Notes: generated by a model not told the origin, from the letters alone. 64,000 nt of DNA from CBDBJL01 sp965206365 (GCA_965206365.1 CBDBJL010000005.1:1-64000); one strand, 5' to 3'. Shown: positions 17,280-26,345, counted from the first letter of the stretch. Numbers and translations: made by a program.

Positions 17280-19694
17280 ATGAATGAATCAACTGATAAT
17301 AAAACTGAGCGTAAACGTCTTTCGTTGCAAGGGCCTGTGCCTGTAGAAGTAAAACAAAGCTTTTCCAATCGGCGTAGCAAAACAGTGCAAGTTGAGCATA
17401 AAATTGGTCGTGGGGCTCGTAAACCTGGGGGTGATCATCGGGTGAGTTTGAGCTCAGATGAGATGAATCGTCGTACTGAAGCACTGAAAAGAGCGAAAAA
17501 CACTGATGGCGGAGATGTTGGCATGTTGCCACCTTTGCCAAAAGATGTTGGGCAAAAAGTTTACCCTAAGGTTATACCAGAGCGTTTAGAATCTTCACCA
17601 GTTAAATTTGCGCAAAACAAGCCAGATCTGGTGGAAACAGCAGAGATCGTAGAAGCTGTGTCGGAGCATGTGGGGAAAGAGGCAAATAAGAAACGTGCGG
17701 TGCCTTTAGCTAAGCCCATAGATAAGAAAGTAACGTCAAATTTTGTAGAAATTGAAAAACAAAAAAAGACTTTGCGTTTGAAAGGAGATGCGAAACGTCG
17801 CCAAGGCAAATTAACGATTTCCGAGGCTTTAACGGAATCTGATGGTGGTTATTCAGTAGAACAACGGGGCCGTTCCTTAGCGGCGATTAAGCGGGCGCGG
17901 GATAAAGAACGCCAACAGAATCTAGAAAAATTGAAAAGTAACGAGAAAGTGATTCGTGATGTAATTGTTCCGGAAACCTTAACGGTTTCTGAATTGGCAA
18001 ATCGGATGGCAGAACGTGTGGGTGATGTTGTGAAAGCATTGATGAAGATGGATGTGTTGGTAACGCCAGCGCAAAATATCGATGCTGATATCGCTGAATT
18101 GGTGGTATCAGAATTTGGGCATCGGATTAAGCGGGTGGCTGAGGCTGATGTTGAAGATCATATTATTCGGTATGAAATTAGTGGTGATACCGAGTCGCGC
18201 CCTCCGATTGTAAGTATTATGGGGCATGTAGATCATGGCAAAACAACATTGTTGGATGCTTTGCGTAAAAGCAATGTTGTGTCGAACGAAGCTGGGGGGA
18301 TTACGCAGCATATTGGTGCGTATCAAGTAACCCTTGATAATGGCGAAAAAATTACATTTTTAGATACCCCAGGGCACCAAGCTTTTACGGCGATGCGGGT
18401 GCGCGGAGCGAATAGCACGGATATTACGATTTTGGTAATTGCGGCCGATGATGGTGTTCGTGAACAAACGATTGAATCGATTAATCATGCACGTGCAGCG
18501 AAAACACCAATTATTGTTGCCATTACCAAAAGTGATAAGCCAAACACCGATATTCCCAAGATTTATAATGATCTATTGGCGCAAGAATTGATTGTTGAAA
18601 CTTTGGGTGGGGATGTTTTGCATGTTGAAATTTCTGCTGAAAAGGGCATGAATCTGGATAAATTGCAAGAGGCAATTTTATTGCAAGCAGAGATTATTGA
18701 AATTAAAGCGAACTCGGCAAAGAATGCAACCGGCGTTGTTATTGAAAGCCGTTTGGATAAAGGGCGCGGAAATATGGCTACATTTCTGGTGCAAAATGGA
18801 ACTTTACGCAAAGGCGATATTTTTGTTGCCGGTGGGCAATGGGGTCGTGTGCGGGCATTGCTAGATAGTAGTGGGGCGCAATTGCAAGCGGCTGTGCCTT
18901 CTAGCGCGGTAGAAGTGTTGGGTTTGCAAGGGCTATCGCTGGCCGGGGATCGTTTTGATGTGGTTGAATCCGAGGTAAAGGCGCGTGAAATTGCGGCTTA
19001 TCGGCAAAGACAATGGCAAAAGAAAAATGTGCCGGTGGTTTCGCGGGGGCTAGAACATATGTTTAGCCAAATTCAATTGGGTAATGTTCAGGAGGTTGCG
19101 ATTATCTTGAAAGCGGATGTTCAAGGTTCGCTGGAGGCATTGAAAAATGTGATTGAAAAAACCAGCCATGAAGAAGTTCAGGTGAAGATTTTGCATTCGG
19201 GCGTTGGTGGGATTACTGAGTCGGATATTGCTCTTGCAAACACGTCGCAAGCCTTTTTGATTGGTTTTAATGTCCGCGCGAATATGCAAGCGCGCAAGAT
19301 GGCGGATCTGCAAAAAATTGAGATTCGTTACTATAGTGTGATTTATCATATTGCTGAAGATTTAGAAAAAATGGTGAAGGGAATGTTGGTACCGGAAGTT
19401 AAGGAAACTTTCTTGGGTTATGCCGATATTCTTGAAGTTTTCAATGTCACAAAAATCGGAAAAGTTGCTGGTTGTATGGTTACCGAAGGTGTTGTTCGGC
19501 GGGCATCACAGGTACGGTTATTGCGCGATGATGTGGTGATTTTTCAAGGGTTATTAAAACAGCTAAAACGGTTTAAGGATGATGTGCGTGAAGTAACCAG
19601 TAATTTTGAATGTGGGATTGCCCTTGAAAATTACGATGATTTGAAAGCTGGGGATCGGATTGAATGTTTCGATGTTAAAGAGATTCCGCGGTAA
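17280..19694 (+). CDS. infB: translation initiation factor IF-2
   Basis: An 804-residue protein. A long, charged N-terminal part with an IF2_N domain (TVSELANRMAERVGDVVKALM, near residue 235) precedes the GTPase domain: G1 GHVDHGKT (residues 315-322), the switch region GGITQHIGAYQV, G3 DTPGH, and G4. The C-terminal domains that bind fMet-tRNA are complete. IF-2 places initiator tRNA on the 30S subunit with GTP. The G4 motif, usually NKID or NKMD, reads TKSD starting at Thr416, an uncommon change of the asparagine that contacts guanine. The 48-bp gap to ylxR suggests the same transcript. Confidence 0.97.
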   Translation: MNESTDNKTERKRLSLQGPVPVEVKQSFSNRRSKTVQVEHKIGRGARKPGGDHRVSLSSDEMNRRTEALKRAKNTDGGDVGMLPPLPKDVGQKVYPKVIPERLESSPVKFAQNKPDLVETAEIVEAVSEHVGKEANKKRAVPLAKPIDKKVTSNFVEIEKQKKTLRLKGDAKRRQGKLTISEALTESDGGYSVEQRGRSLAAIKRARDKERQQNLEKLKSNEKVIRDVIVPETLTVSELANRMAERVGDVVKALMKMDVLVTPAQNIDADIAELVVSEFGHRIKRVAEADVEDHIIRYEISGDTESRPPIVSIMGHVDHGKTTLLDALRKSNVVSNEAGGITQHIGAYQVTLDNGEKITFLDTPGHQAFTAMRVRGANSTDITILVIAADDGVREQTIESINHARAAKTPIIVAITKSDKPNTDIPKIYNDLLAQELIVETLGGDVLHVEISAEKGMNLDKLQEAILLQAEIIEIKANSAKNATGVVIESRLDKGRGNMATFLVQNGTLRKGDIFVAGGQWGRVRALLDSSGAQLQAAVPSSAVEVLGLQGLSLAGDRFDVVESEVKAREIAAYRQRQWQKKNVPVVSRGLEHMFSQIQLGNVQEVAIILKADVQGSLEALKNVIEKTSHEEVQVKILHSGVGGITESDIALANTSQAFLIGFNVRANMQARKMADLQKIEIRYYSVIYHIAEDLEKMVKGMLVPEVKETFLGYADILEVFNVTKIGKVAGCMVTEGVVRRASQVRLLRDDVVIFQGLLKQLKRFKDDVREVTSNFECGIALENYDDLKAGDRIECFDVKEIPR

Positions 19695-19704
19695 ATATTA
19701 ACTT

Positions 19705-20055
19705 ATGAGACGGCAATTGCGAGTGGCTGAGGAAATTCGCCACAGATTGGGCGATTTACTCCGTGATTATTATTGGCAAGATCAGGCATTGAGCTTAGCC
19801 TATTTTAATGTGACTGAAGTGAAAATTAGCCCTGATCTCAAAAATGCGACTGTGTTTGTGTTGCCATTAAACGCACAGATTTATCAAGATGATGGGCGCA
19901 AGGAATTGATGCGGGCATTAAATGGGCATATCATTGCGTTGCGTAAAGAATTGGCGCGTGTAGCTTACCTTAAATTTGTACCCAAATTATATTTTGTCTG
20001 GGATTATGGTTATGATGAAAGTGGCAAGATCGATAAATTACTCAATAGGGTTTAA
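19705..20055 (+). CDS. rbfA: ribosome-binding factor A
   Basis: A 116-residue protein matching RbfA over its whole length: RVAEEIRHRLGDLLRDYY at the start, VTEVKISPDLKNATVFVLPL in the middle and KFVPKLYFVWDYGYDE at the end. It assists maturation of the 16S rRNA 5' end in the 30S subunit. It starts ten bases after infB, as expected for the operon. The usual next gene, truB, is absent. Confidence 0.94.
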   Translation: MRRQLRVAEEIRHRLGDLLRDYYWQDQALSLAYFNVTEVKISPDLKNATVFVLPLNAQIYQDDGRKELMRALNGHIIALRKELARVAYLKFVPKLYFVWDYGYDESGKIDKLLNRV

Positions 20056-20058
20056 CAG

Positions 20059-21087
20059 ATGCCATCTGTAGGTGCAGATCGTCAGAAACATTACCCCAAA
20101 GATGTTTTGGAAAGCGATATTTTGCCAAATATTTGGGTGTTGACCAGTGGTGAAAATGGGATGGTGAATCAAGCGGTTGGCTTGGCAGAAGCCAGCGGTT
20201 ACCCGTACCGGAATAAAAAAGTTTTGTTGCGTCGGCGTTATCGGTTTTTGCCGGGGCATATTGCTGCAAAGATTGCTGGGCTTGGAGTTCTAAACCGGGT
20301 GAGTGACCAGCTGGATGATGCCGAGATGCCCGATATTGTGATTGCCTGTGGGCGCAGATCAATCGCTGCGGCACTGGCATTGAAATGGCATAGCCCCACG
20401 CCAATTTTTCTGGTTTACATTCATCATCCACGCATTGCTTTGAATTTTTTTGATATGGTTGTGCCTTCTTATCATGATGCTATTTTTGGCAAACATGTTT
20501 ACCCAACCGGGCCTTCATTGCATCGGGTAACGGAAAGAATTTTGCTTCAAGCCAAGCAAGATTGGCATTTTCCCGAGCTTGCAGCTCCGATATTGTCGGT
20601 TTTAATTGGGGGCAATAATCGTTCCTATCGTATGCGGGAGTCGGTTGTTGAATTTGCTTGTCAAGAATTACAGCAACTTTCGCAAAAATTTGGGATTGCA
20701 TTATCGTTTTCGCGGCGAACACCTTTTATTGCCTGGACAATTTTTATGCGAAAATTAGGCAAACAGCCGAATATTTTTATTTGGAGCGGGGTGGGCGATA
20801 ATCCGTATTTTGCGTTATTGGCGCATGCCGATGCGCTTTTGGTGAGTTCGGAATCGGTATCGATGATTTCTGAGGCAATTTTTACCGGCAAACCGGTTTA
20901 TCTTTTAGAGCTTCCGGGAAGCTCGAAGCGGTTTCATCATTTCCATAATTGGCTGTATCAAAATGATTATTGTCGGCCATTTCAAGGCAAAATCGAGCTG
21001 AATTGGGGGAAATCTATTAATGACACTCACCGCATTGCGGCAATATTAAAGGCGCAATATCGCGAATTTAAACCCGACCTTAAATGA
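20059..21087 (+). CDS. ELM1/GtrOC1-like protein (mitochondrial-fission ELM1 family)
   Basis: A 342-residue protein of the ELM1/DUF1022 family: IWVLTSGENGMVNQAVGLAEA at the N-terminus, PDIVIACGRRSIAAAL, VYIHHPRIALNFFDMVV, ILSVLIGGNN, and a C-terminal ADALLVSSESVSMISEAIFTGKPVYLLEL. The fold is GT-B like and many alphaproteobacteria carry it, but the bacterial function is not established; a glycosyltransferase-like role in the envelope is often suspected. It starts three bases after rbfA and ends the operon; its stop codon lies in the loop of the terminator. Confidence 0.88.
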   Translation: MPSVGADRQKHYPKDVLESDILPNIWVLTSGENGMVNQAVGLAEASGYPYRNKKVLLRRRYRFLPGHIAAKIAGLGVLNRVSDQLDDAEMPDIVIACGRRSIAAALALKWHSPTPIFLVYIHHPRIALNFFDMVVPSYHDAIFGKHVYPTGPSLHRVTERILLQAKQDWHFPELAAPILSVLIGGNNRSYRMRESVVEFACQELQQLSQKFGIALSFSRRTPFIAWTIFMRKLGKQPNIFIWSGVGDNPYFALLAHADALLVSSESVSMISEAIFTGKPVYLLELPGSSKRFHHFHNWLYQNDYCRPFQGKIELNWGKSINDTHRIAAILKAQYREFKPDLK

Positions 21088-21107
21088 GGATTTTAGGTCG
21101 GGTTTTT
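21071..21107 (+). terminator. intrinsic terminator of the rimP-infB operon
   Basis: AACCCGACCTTAAA pairs with TTTTAGGTCGGGTT around a seven-base loop that contains the TGA stop of the last gene, followed by a short T run. The convergent outer-membrane gene ends a few bases away and may share it. Confidence 0.88.
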
Positions 21108-21114
21108 GCAAAAA

Positions 21115-21852
21115 TTATTCCTTTTTTCCAAAGCGGAATAGATAGTTAATCGATATTGAACTGATTGCTTTAACATTCGCTGCGGCTGCGACTAAACCTT
21201 CTTGGGGGCTTGTTTTCTCGCCAAGATCATGCCCTTTAATAAAATCATAGCTAAGACGAAACGCATTTCGGTTGCCAAGATTAAAATTTACTCCCGCCCC
21301 ATAGGTATAAGTTAGGCTCGATGCTTTTGCGTTAATAATTTCACGGGTGTTCATAATTTTACTGGTGTTCATGACAGTTGGAGGAAGGATTTCCACGGAA
21401 GCATAGTCGTTTTCACTTTTTGTGCTTAATTTACCATAGCCAACACTCAGATAGGGTTTTATTGCAGAGCTTGAAAATTCATGCAATAGATTGGCCGATA
21501 GCATGCTATATTCAGCTGTATATTGATCAATGTAATGGATATTACCGGCATCGTTGCCGTACATAATTGTATTTTCTTTCCCGGCCCCCTGACTGCTTCG
21601 TAATTCAACAATTAAATTTGGGCGCAAGTAGCGTTCATAGGCAATATTTATGTGATCAGTTTTTTCTGGAAAGGCTGTACTTTTACCGATAGTCAAATCG
21701 ATTTCATTGTCGAAGCCATATTGAATGGTGCCAGAACCGAAGCCGAATAAAACATATTGGTTATGCTTTTCCTGTGCCAGTGCTGGCCAGGCAAGGTTGA
21801 CGCAAGCCCCGATCAGCAAAGTTAATTTTAGTAGATTTTTTTTACCATTCAT
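21115..21852 (-). CDS. outer-membrane beta-barrel protein
   Basis: A 245-residue protein with a signal peptide (basic start, hydrophobic core, cleavage likely after PALA). The mature part alternates polar and hydrophobic residues with aromatic strand ends (YTAEYSMLSANLLHEF, IKPYLSVGYGKLS, LTYTYGAGVNFNLG, AFRLSYDFIKG, ISINYLFRFG), as in small OmpA-like or OmpW-like porins of about eight strands. The last strand ends FRFGKKE rather than with the usual terminal Phe. A G11/C11 tract lies about 75 bp upstream of the start, where it could affect promoter spacing. Confidence 0.75.
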   Translation of the reverse strand: MNGKKNLLKLTLLIGACVNLAWPALAQEKHNQYVLFGFGSGTIQYGFDNEIDLTIGKSTAFPEKTDHINIAYERYLRPNLIVELRSSQGAGKENTIMYGNDAGNIHYIDQYTAEYSMLSANLLHEFSSSAIKPYLSVGYGKLSTKSENDYASVEILPPTVMNTSKIMNTREIINAKASSLTYTYGAGVNFNLGNRNAFRLSYDFIKGHDLGEKTSPQEGLVAAAANVKAISSISINYLFRFGKKE

Positions 21853-21926
21853 CTCAAAACTCCATTTTCATTGCTAGTTTTTGATGCCTCTATTTTGATG
21901 CATCGATTAGAAGAATAGATCTATCA

Positions 21927-21937
21927 GGGGGGGGGGG
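21927..21937. repeat. G11/C11 tract upstream of an outer-membrane protein gene
   Basis: Eleven consecutive G on the + strand in the 120-bp gap between the outer-membrane gene start (21852) and the end of rarA. In AT-rich DNA this is striking. Its place, 75 bp before the start codon, is where a promoter would be expected. Confidence 0.92.
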
Positions 21938-21975
21938 CTTTGAGTCAAGGGGAGTACGGGTATTGCATGGTGAAT

Positions 21976-23301
21976 TTACTGAGCTGCATCCTGTTGGCGT
22001 AATTTCACAAAATAATCCAATCGTTTTTGGATCTCACGTTCAAATCCATATGGGGCAGGATGATAATAAGTTTCGCGTTCCAAAGCTTCGGGAAAGTAAT
22101 TTTGTCCGGAAAAACCCTTGGGATGATCATGGTCATAATGATAATCTTTGCCATAATCTAATTGCTTCATTAATTTTGTGGGCGCATTTAAGATATGTTT
22201 GGGCGGGATCAGCGAGCCATGTTGCTTGGCGGCTAGGTTTGCTTGTTTTTGGGCTTTGTAAACGCTGTTAGATTTGGGTGCGGTGGCAAGATAAATTACC
22301 AGATGATATAGGGCAATTTCGCCTTCGGGTGAACCTAATCGCTTGTAAGTTTCCCAAGCAGTAACGGCTTGGATCTGGGCATTGGGCTCTGCCATGCCAA
22401 TATCTTCATAGGCGAAGCGGGTTAGGCGTCGTAAAATATAAAGGGGGTCTTCGCCCCCTGCAAGCATGCGCGCCAGCCAATAAAGCGAAGCATCACAATC
22501 GCTTCCACGCAGGCTTTTATGCAGGGCACTTATTAAATTATAATGGTTATCTTGCCCTTTATCATAAAGGGGTAGGCGTTGTTGCAATAGGGTTTGTAGC
22601 TCGGTGAGATCCAGCGGCCGATTGGTTTGCAAACCAGAATGAAAAGTAAATAAGATCTCGATACCATTAAGCAACCAACGGGCATCACCATCTGCCATGG
22701 CAATAAAAGCTTGGCGTGCAACTGGCTTTAAGGGCAATGAATTTGCCATATAAATTTCTGCACGAGAGATAATTTTTTCAAGTGCAATCGCATCTAAACG
22801 ATACAGCACAAAGATATTTAGGCGCGAAAGCAAGGCGGCATTGAGCTCAAAAGTTGGGTTTTCTGTGGTTGCTCCAACCAAAATCACAGTGCCATCTTCA
22901 ACGTAAGGCAACAAACTATCTTGTTGCGAACGATTAAAACGATGGATCTCATCGATAAACAACAAAGTACCGATCTGATCGGCCTGAGCTTTTTGCGCGG
23001 TTTCAAAGATTTTGCGTAAATCAGCAACGCCCGAAAGCACGGCCGAGAGTTGCCGAAAGAGTAAATTGCTCTCAAGGGCAATTAATCGTGCTAGGGTAGT
23101 TTTGCCAACGCCCGGAGGCCCCCATAGCAAAAAGGAGTTGATTGTTTTCGCATCGAGCATAATTCGAAGCCCACTTTTTTCTACCAAAAGATGGTCTTGA
23201 CCGCAAATATCAGTAAGTTTTTCGGGGCGTAATTTTTCGGCAAGTGGAGTGTGATTTTTGGTGTGAAATAAATCCATAATTTGATCACCATATGATTGCA
23301 A
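21976..23301 (-). CDS. rarA: replication-associated recombination protein RarA (MgsA)
   Basis: A 441-residue AAA+ ATPase with Walker A WGPPGVGKTT (near residue 60), Walker B LLFIDEIHRFNRSQQD, sensor GATTENPTFELNAALLSR, and the C-terminal RarA-specific region (RMLAGGEDPLYILRRLTRFAYEDIGMA). It works at stalled replication forks and is conserved as a single-copy gene. A start at 23277 (MDLFHTKN) would remove eight residues and fits the family better. It follows the DegP-like gene by 14 bp on the same strand. Confidence 0.95.
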   Translation of the reverse strand: MQSYGDQIMDLFHTKNHTPLAEKLRPEKLTDICGQDHLLVEKSGLRIMLDAKTINSFLLWGPPGVGKTTLARLIALESNLLFRQLSAVLSGVADLRKIFETAQKAQADQIGTLLFIDEIHRFNRSQQDSLLPYVEDGTVILVGATTENPTFELNAALLSRLNIFVLYRLDAIALEKIISRAEIYMANSLPLKPVARQAFIAMADGDARWLLNGIEILFTFHSGLQTNRPLDLTELQTLLQQRLPLYDKGQDNHYNLISALHKSLRGSDCDASLYWLARMLAGGEDPLYILRRLTRFAYEDIGMAEPNAQIQAVTAWETYKRLGSPEGEIALYHLVIYLATAPKSNSVYKAQKQANLAAKQHGSLIPPKHILNAPTKLMKQLDYGKDYHYDHDHPKGFSGQNYFPEALERETYYHPAPYGFEREIQKRLDYFVKLRQQDAAQ

Positions 23302-23315
23302 AAAAGATAGAGGGG

Positions 23316-24752
23316 TTAGCGGAAAGTCATTTTGATGTTATCATTGTTACGTTCAATAACAATTTCATAGTAATTTACGTTTTGCTTTAGGGCAATGATG
23401 ATATCTTTCGTTTTGTTAATGGTTGTTTGATTGATTTTTCGAATAATATCGTTAGGTTGAAAACGATAATGAACCGCTGGGCTATCGGGCTGGATATCGC
23501 GAATAATCACACCTTTGCTGAAAATATCAAAGCCAATTTCAGTGGCAATTTTTGGGGATAAATTTTCCAAAATTGCACCAGTTAAAACTGTATTGCCGGT
23601 AATTTTCGTACGTTCGCGTTTGGGGATTTCAATTGGGGGTTCTAGTTTTATGTACCATTTTTTGGCTTTGCCGGCGCGATTACCGATAAAAATTGCCTGT
23701 TTATCGTTCGTTTTTAGTGCCAAACGAAAGCGGAAATCTTGCAAAGTGGCAAATTTATAATCATCAATATGGGTAATAACATCGCGAGTTTGAATCCCGG
23801 CTTTGGCGGCCGGAGAATTGGGATAAATATCGCTCACTAGCATCCCGCCCGGATATTGTTGCTGTAAACTTTGGGCAATATCCCAATCAATCTCAACGCC
23901 TGCAAGCCCCGTCCAAGGGCGCAACAAGGTGCGTCCGCTAGCGGCATGATCGGCAACTAGCTTTACCATATTGGCAGGAACTGCAAAGCCAATGCCAAGC
24001 GATTCACCGGTTTTGCTGAAAATTGCGGTATTAATGCCAATCAACTTACCCTGCATATTAATTAATGCCCCCCCGGAATTTCCGGGATTGATTGCAGCAT
24101 CGGTTTGAATGAAGGAACGATAATCGCTAATGCCTGCAGGTGCACGGGCAACGGCCGAGATAATACCGCTGGTAACGGTTTGTCCAACAGAAAAAGGATT
24201 GCCGATGGCGATCACCAAATCACCCACATCAATTTCATCAGAATCACCAAATTGTAAAAATGGTAAAGGGGTTTTCGTTTTAATTTGTAAAATTGCTAAA
24301 TCGGTATGTTCATCTTTCAACAATAATTTGGCCTCATATTCTCGGTGATCTGCCAGCACCACAATAATTTCTTCGGCACCGTCAATTACATGGGCATTGG
24401 TAACAATTAAACCATTCTCACGTAAAATAACGCCTGATCCCAAAGAATTGGTAATACGTTTGCGTAAGGTGCCGGAAAAATTATCATTAAAAAAATGTCG
24501 AAAAAAAGGATTTGAGAATAAAGCAACGCGTTCGGTAACAATTTTTTTGGCGTAGATATTGACAACCGCATGGGCAGTGGTTTTCACCAAAGGGGCGAAG
24601 CTAAGCTGTAATTCGATCTGGCTATTGGGGACAATTTTTTCACCATAAGATTCTGGAATCTGGCCATAAAATATCGATAGGGCTAGGAACAAAATTAGAC
24701 TTCGCGATAAAAATAGCGGTGAAAAAAGAATGAGTCGAATTTGGATTTTCAA
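23316..24752 (-). CDS. periplasmic DegP/DegQ-type serine protease
   Basis: A 478-residue Do-family protease. A hydrophobic N-terminus (residues 6-30) directs export. The catalytic triad is visible: His121 in VTNAHVID, Asp151 in EHTDLAIL and Ser226 in NPGNSGGAL. Two PDZ domains follow (about residues 275-365 and 390-475; PGGMLVSDIYPNSPAAKAGI and GVIIRDIQPDSPA). These enzymes degrade or hold misfolded envelope proteins. It sits with a BamF-like lipoprotein gene 27 bp upstream, consistent with an outer-membrane protein quality role. Confidence 0.94.
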   Translation of the reverse strand: MKIQIRLILFSPLFLSRSLILFLALSIFYGQIPESYGEKIVPNSQIELQLSFAPLVKTTAHAVVNIYAKKIVTERVALFSNPFFRHFFNDNFSGTLRKRITNSLGSGVILRENGLIVTNAHVIDGAEEIIVVLADHREYEAKLLLKDEHTDLAILQIKTKTPLPFLQFGDSDEIDVGDLVIAIGNPFSVGQTVTSGIISAVARAPAGISDYRSFIQTDAAINPGNSGGALINMQGKLIGINTAIFSKTGESLGIGFAVPANMVKLVADHAASGRTLLRPWTGLAGVEIDWDIAQSLQQQYPGGMLVSDIYPNSPAAKAGIQTRDVITHIDDYKFATLQDFRFRLALKTNDKQAIFIGNRAGKAKKWYIKLEPPIEIPKRERTKITGNTVLTGAILENLSPKIATEIGFDIFSKGVIIRDIQPDSPAVHYRFQPNDIIRKINQTTINKTKDIIIALKQNVNYYEIVIERNNDNIKMTFR

Positions 24753-24779
24753 GAGTGATCCTGCAACATTTTTTAATTT

Positions 24780-25241
24780 TTAAGGTTTTACGGCTTCAGC
24801 GCCACGATTTTTAATTGTAAAAAAACTACGGACATTACTAGGCAGTGCTTCTTGCAAAGCAATGGCTTCGGCAACATTTAGGGGTTCTGAGAGTGGTTGG
24901 AGATTATCTTTTTCTAACAGGTTCCGAATATTAACATCGCGTTCATCGGCTTTGGCGGCAAATAAGAAAGCAGAATCTGTGGTAACTAAAGGGGCTTTGG
25001 CAATGTTTTGTAACAAGAGACTAGCGCGAAGGCTTTCTTGTGATTTTTCGGTAGAAAAGTCACTTCTGCTTTGCGTATTAGGGGGAAGCAGGTTATAATC
25101 ATCGGGAAGCGTAAGGGGGCGTAGTGATATAATTGCAAATTCGTCGGGCAGATTTGCACTGAAATGTAAGCGGTCATCACCGCAAGCAGAAAGAATGCAA
25201 GCAGTAACGACGATCGGGAAGTATTTTAGAAAAATTTTCAT
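24780..25241 (-). CDS. DUF3035 lipoprotein, BamF-like
   Basis: A 153-residue lipoprotein. The start at 25241 gives a typical signal (KIFLKYFPIVVTACILSAC) with lipobox LSAC; a start at 25277 would add 12 residues and overlap the divergent gene's region. After the cysteine, PDEFAIISLRPLTLPDDYNL matches the PDEF...PL..PP signature of DUF3035, named BamF in Caulobacter as a component of the outer-membrane protein assembly complex. The complex role is from the family; the sequence shows only the lipoprotein and signature. Confidence 0.82.
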   Translation of the reverse strand: MKIFLKYFPIVVTACILSACGDDRLHFSANLPDEFAIISLRPLTLPDDYNLLPPNTQSRSDFSTEKSQESLRASLLLQNIAKAPLVTTDSAFLFAAKADERDVNIRNLLEKDNLQPLSEPLNVAEAIALQEALPSNVRSFFTIKNRGAEAVKP

Positions 25242-25291
25242 AGAAGTTAACCTAAGAAGGTTAGTTGGTAAAATCAAGAAAAAAATTATTT

Positions 25292-25786
25292 ATGGCATTT
25301 TTATTTTTAAATTATTCAAGAAAATTTTGGAACCATAAGCTTGTTTGGCGAATGGTTTCGGTATTTTTTATCTTTTTGTTTTCTGGTAATCATGGTGAAT
25401 TTGGAAAATTACATGCAAAAACGCATACGGGAATCTTGCAGTTAAATATTGAAAATATTAAGGTAGATCATCAACCCATTATCATTTATATTTGTACAAG
25501 TGAAGAATTTTTAGAAACTCCGTGTCGGTATAATTTTATCAGTTTTGCTGATTCACAAAAAGTTACCCTGAAATGGAAGGAAGCGCCTATGGGGGAGTTT
25601 GCGATTTTTCTCTATCATGATCAAGATGGAAATGGCAGCTTGAAGCGGGGGCTAATTTTTCCGAAAGAAGGCTACGGATTTAGCAATATTACCGGGATAA
25701 TTACGTCTAAGCCTAAATTTTCAAAGGCAAATTTTAGGATTGAATCTGGGAAAATTTTGCACCAAAATATTCTACTCCGCTATTAA
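25292..25786 (+). CDS. DUF2141 secreted protein
   Basis: A 164-residue protein. A hydrophobic segment (WRMVSVFFIFLFSG) works as a signal or anchor; the mature part has the DUF2141 pattern: FAIFLYHDQDGNGSL near the middle (an EF-hand-like DxDxNG loop) followed by KEGYGFSN. The function of the family is unknown. The ATG at 25292 is preferred over a TTG at 25265, though neither has a strong ribosome binding site. It is divergent from the BamF-like gene, with only about 50 bp for both promoters. Confidence 0.75.
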   Translation: MAFLFLNYSRKFWNHKLVWRMVSVFFIFLFSGNHGEFGKLHAKTHTGILQLNIENIKVDHQPIIIYICTSEEFLETPCRYNFISFADSQKVTLKWKEAPMGEFAIFLYHDQDGNGSLKRGLIFPKEGYGFSNITGIITSKPKFSKANFRIESGKILHQNILLRY

Positions 25787-25805
25787 ACTTAAATGTAATC
25801 AAGCT

Positions 25806-26345
25806 TTACGATTGGCGAGAATTCGCAAGCAAACGAAGAGAATTTTTCGGTAATTTTAAGAATGTTTGGGCATTGTTGTTGTTATTTTTGAAAAATTTAA
25901 CAAGCCATTGATGGGGCGGAGTGTTTTGTGGAGAGTAAATTTGCGGAGCAAGAGCAAAGCCAAACCGGTAATAATAATCTGGAACGCCAGATACAAACAC
26001 CGCATCATAGTTGCGTTGTTCAGCTTGCGCCAGGGTATGCTTGATTAATTTTGTGCCGTAACCTTGGTTTGCTTTATTACGGGCAACTGCTAAAGGGCCC
26101 AGCAAAAGCCATCTTTTTACACCTAATATTGGCGTTATGATGTTGCTATCTAGCTGAATTTGCCAATAACGTAGCAGGGCAATTAATTTTTCTTCTACGA
26201 TAATTATATGGCATAAATCGGGTGTAGGGTTTTGCGTGCGCAATTGATAAACATCGCGGTTGCGATAATGGGCACCAAAAGCCTGATGAAGAAGATTTTC
26301 TGCGTCACAATGTGGGTAGGGGGTTTCACAAATAGGATAACTCAT
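25806..26345 (-). CDS. GNAT-family N-acetyltransferase (YhbS-like)
   Basis: A 179-residue protein. LLGPLAVARNKANQGYGTKLI carries the acetyl-CoA binding motif (N-x-G-x-G variant), and AVFVSGVPDYYYRFGFALA is the hallmark of the YhbS subgroup. It should transfer an acetyl group from CoA to an amine; the substrate is unknown. It is in the same direction as accA upstream, 82 bp apart. Confidence 0.85.
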   Translation of the reverse strand: MSYPICETPYPHCDAENLLHQAFGAHYRNRDVYQLRTQNPTPDLCHIIIVEEKLIALLRYWQIQLDSNIITPILGVKRWLLLGPLAVARNKANQGYGTKLIKHTLAQAEQRNYDAVFVSGVPDYYYRFGFALAPQIYSPQNTPPHQWLVKFFKNNNNNAQTFLKLPKNSLRLLANSRQS

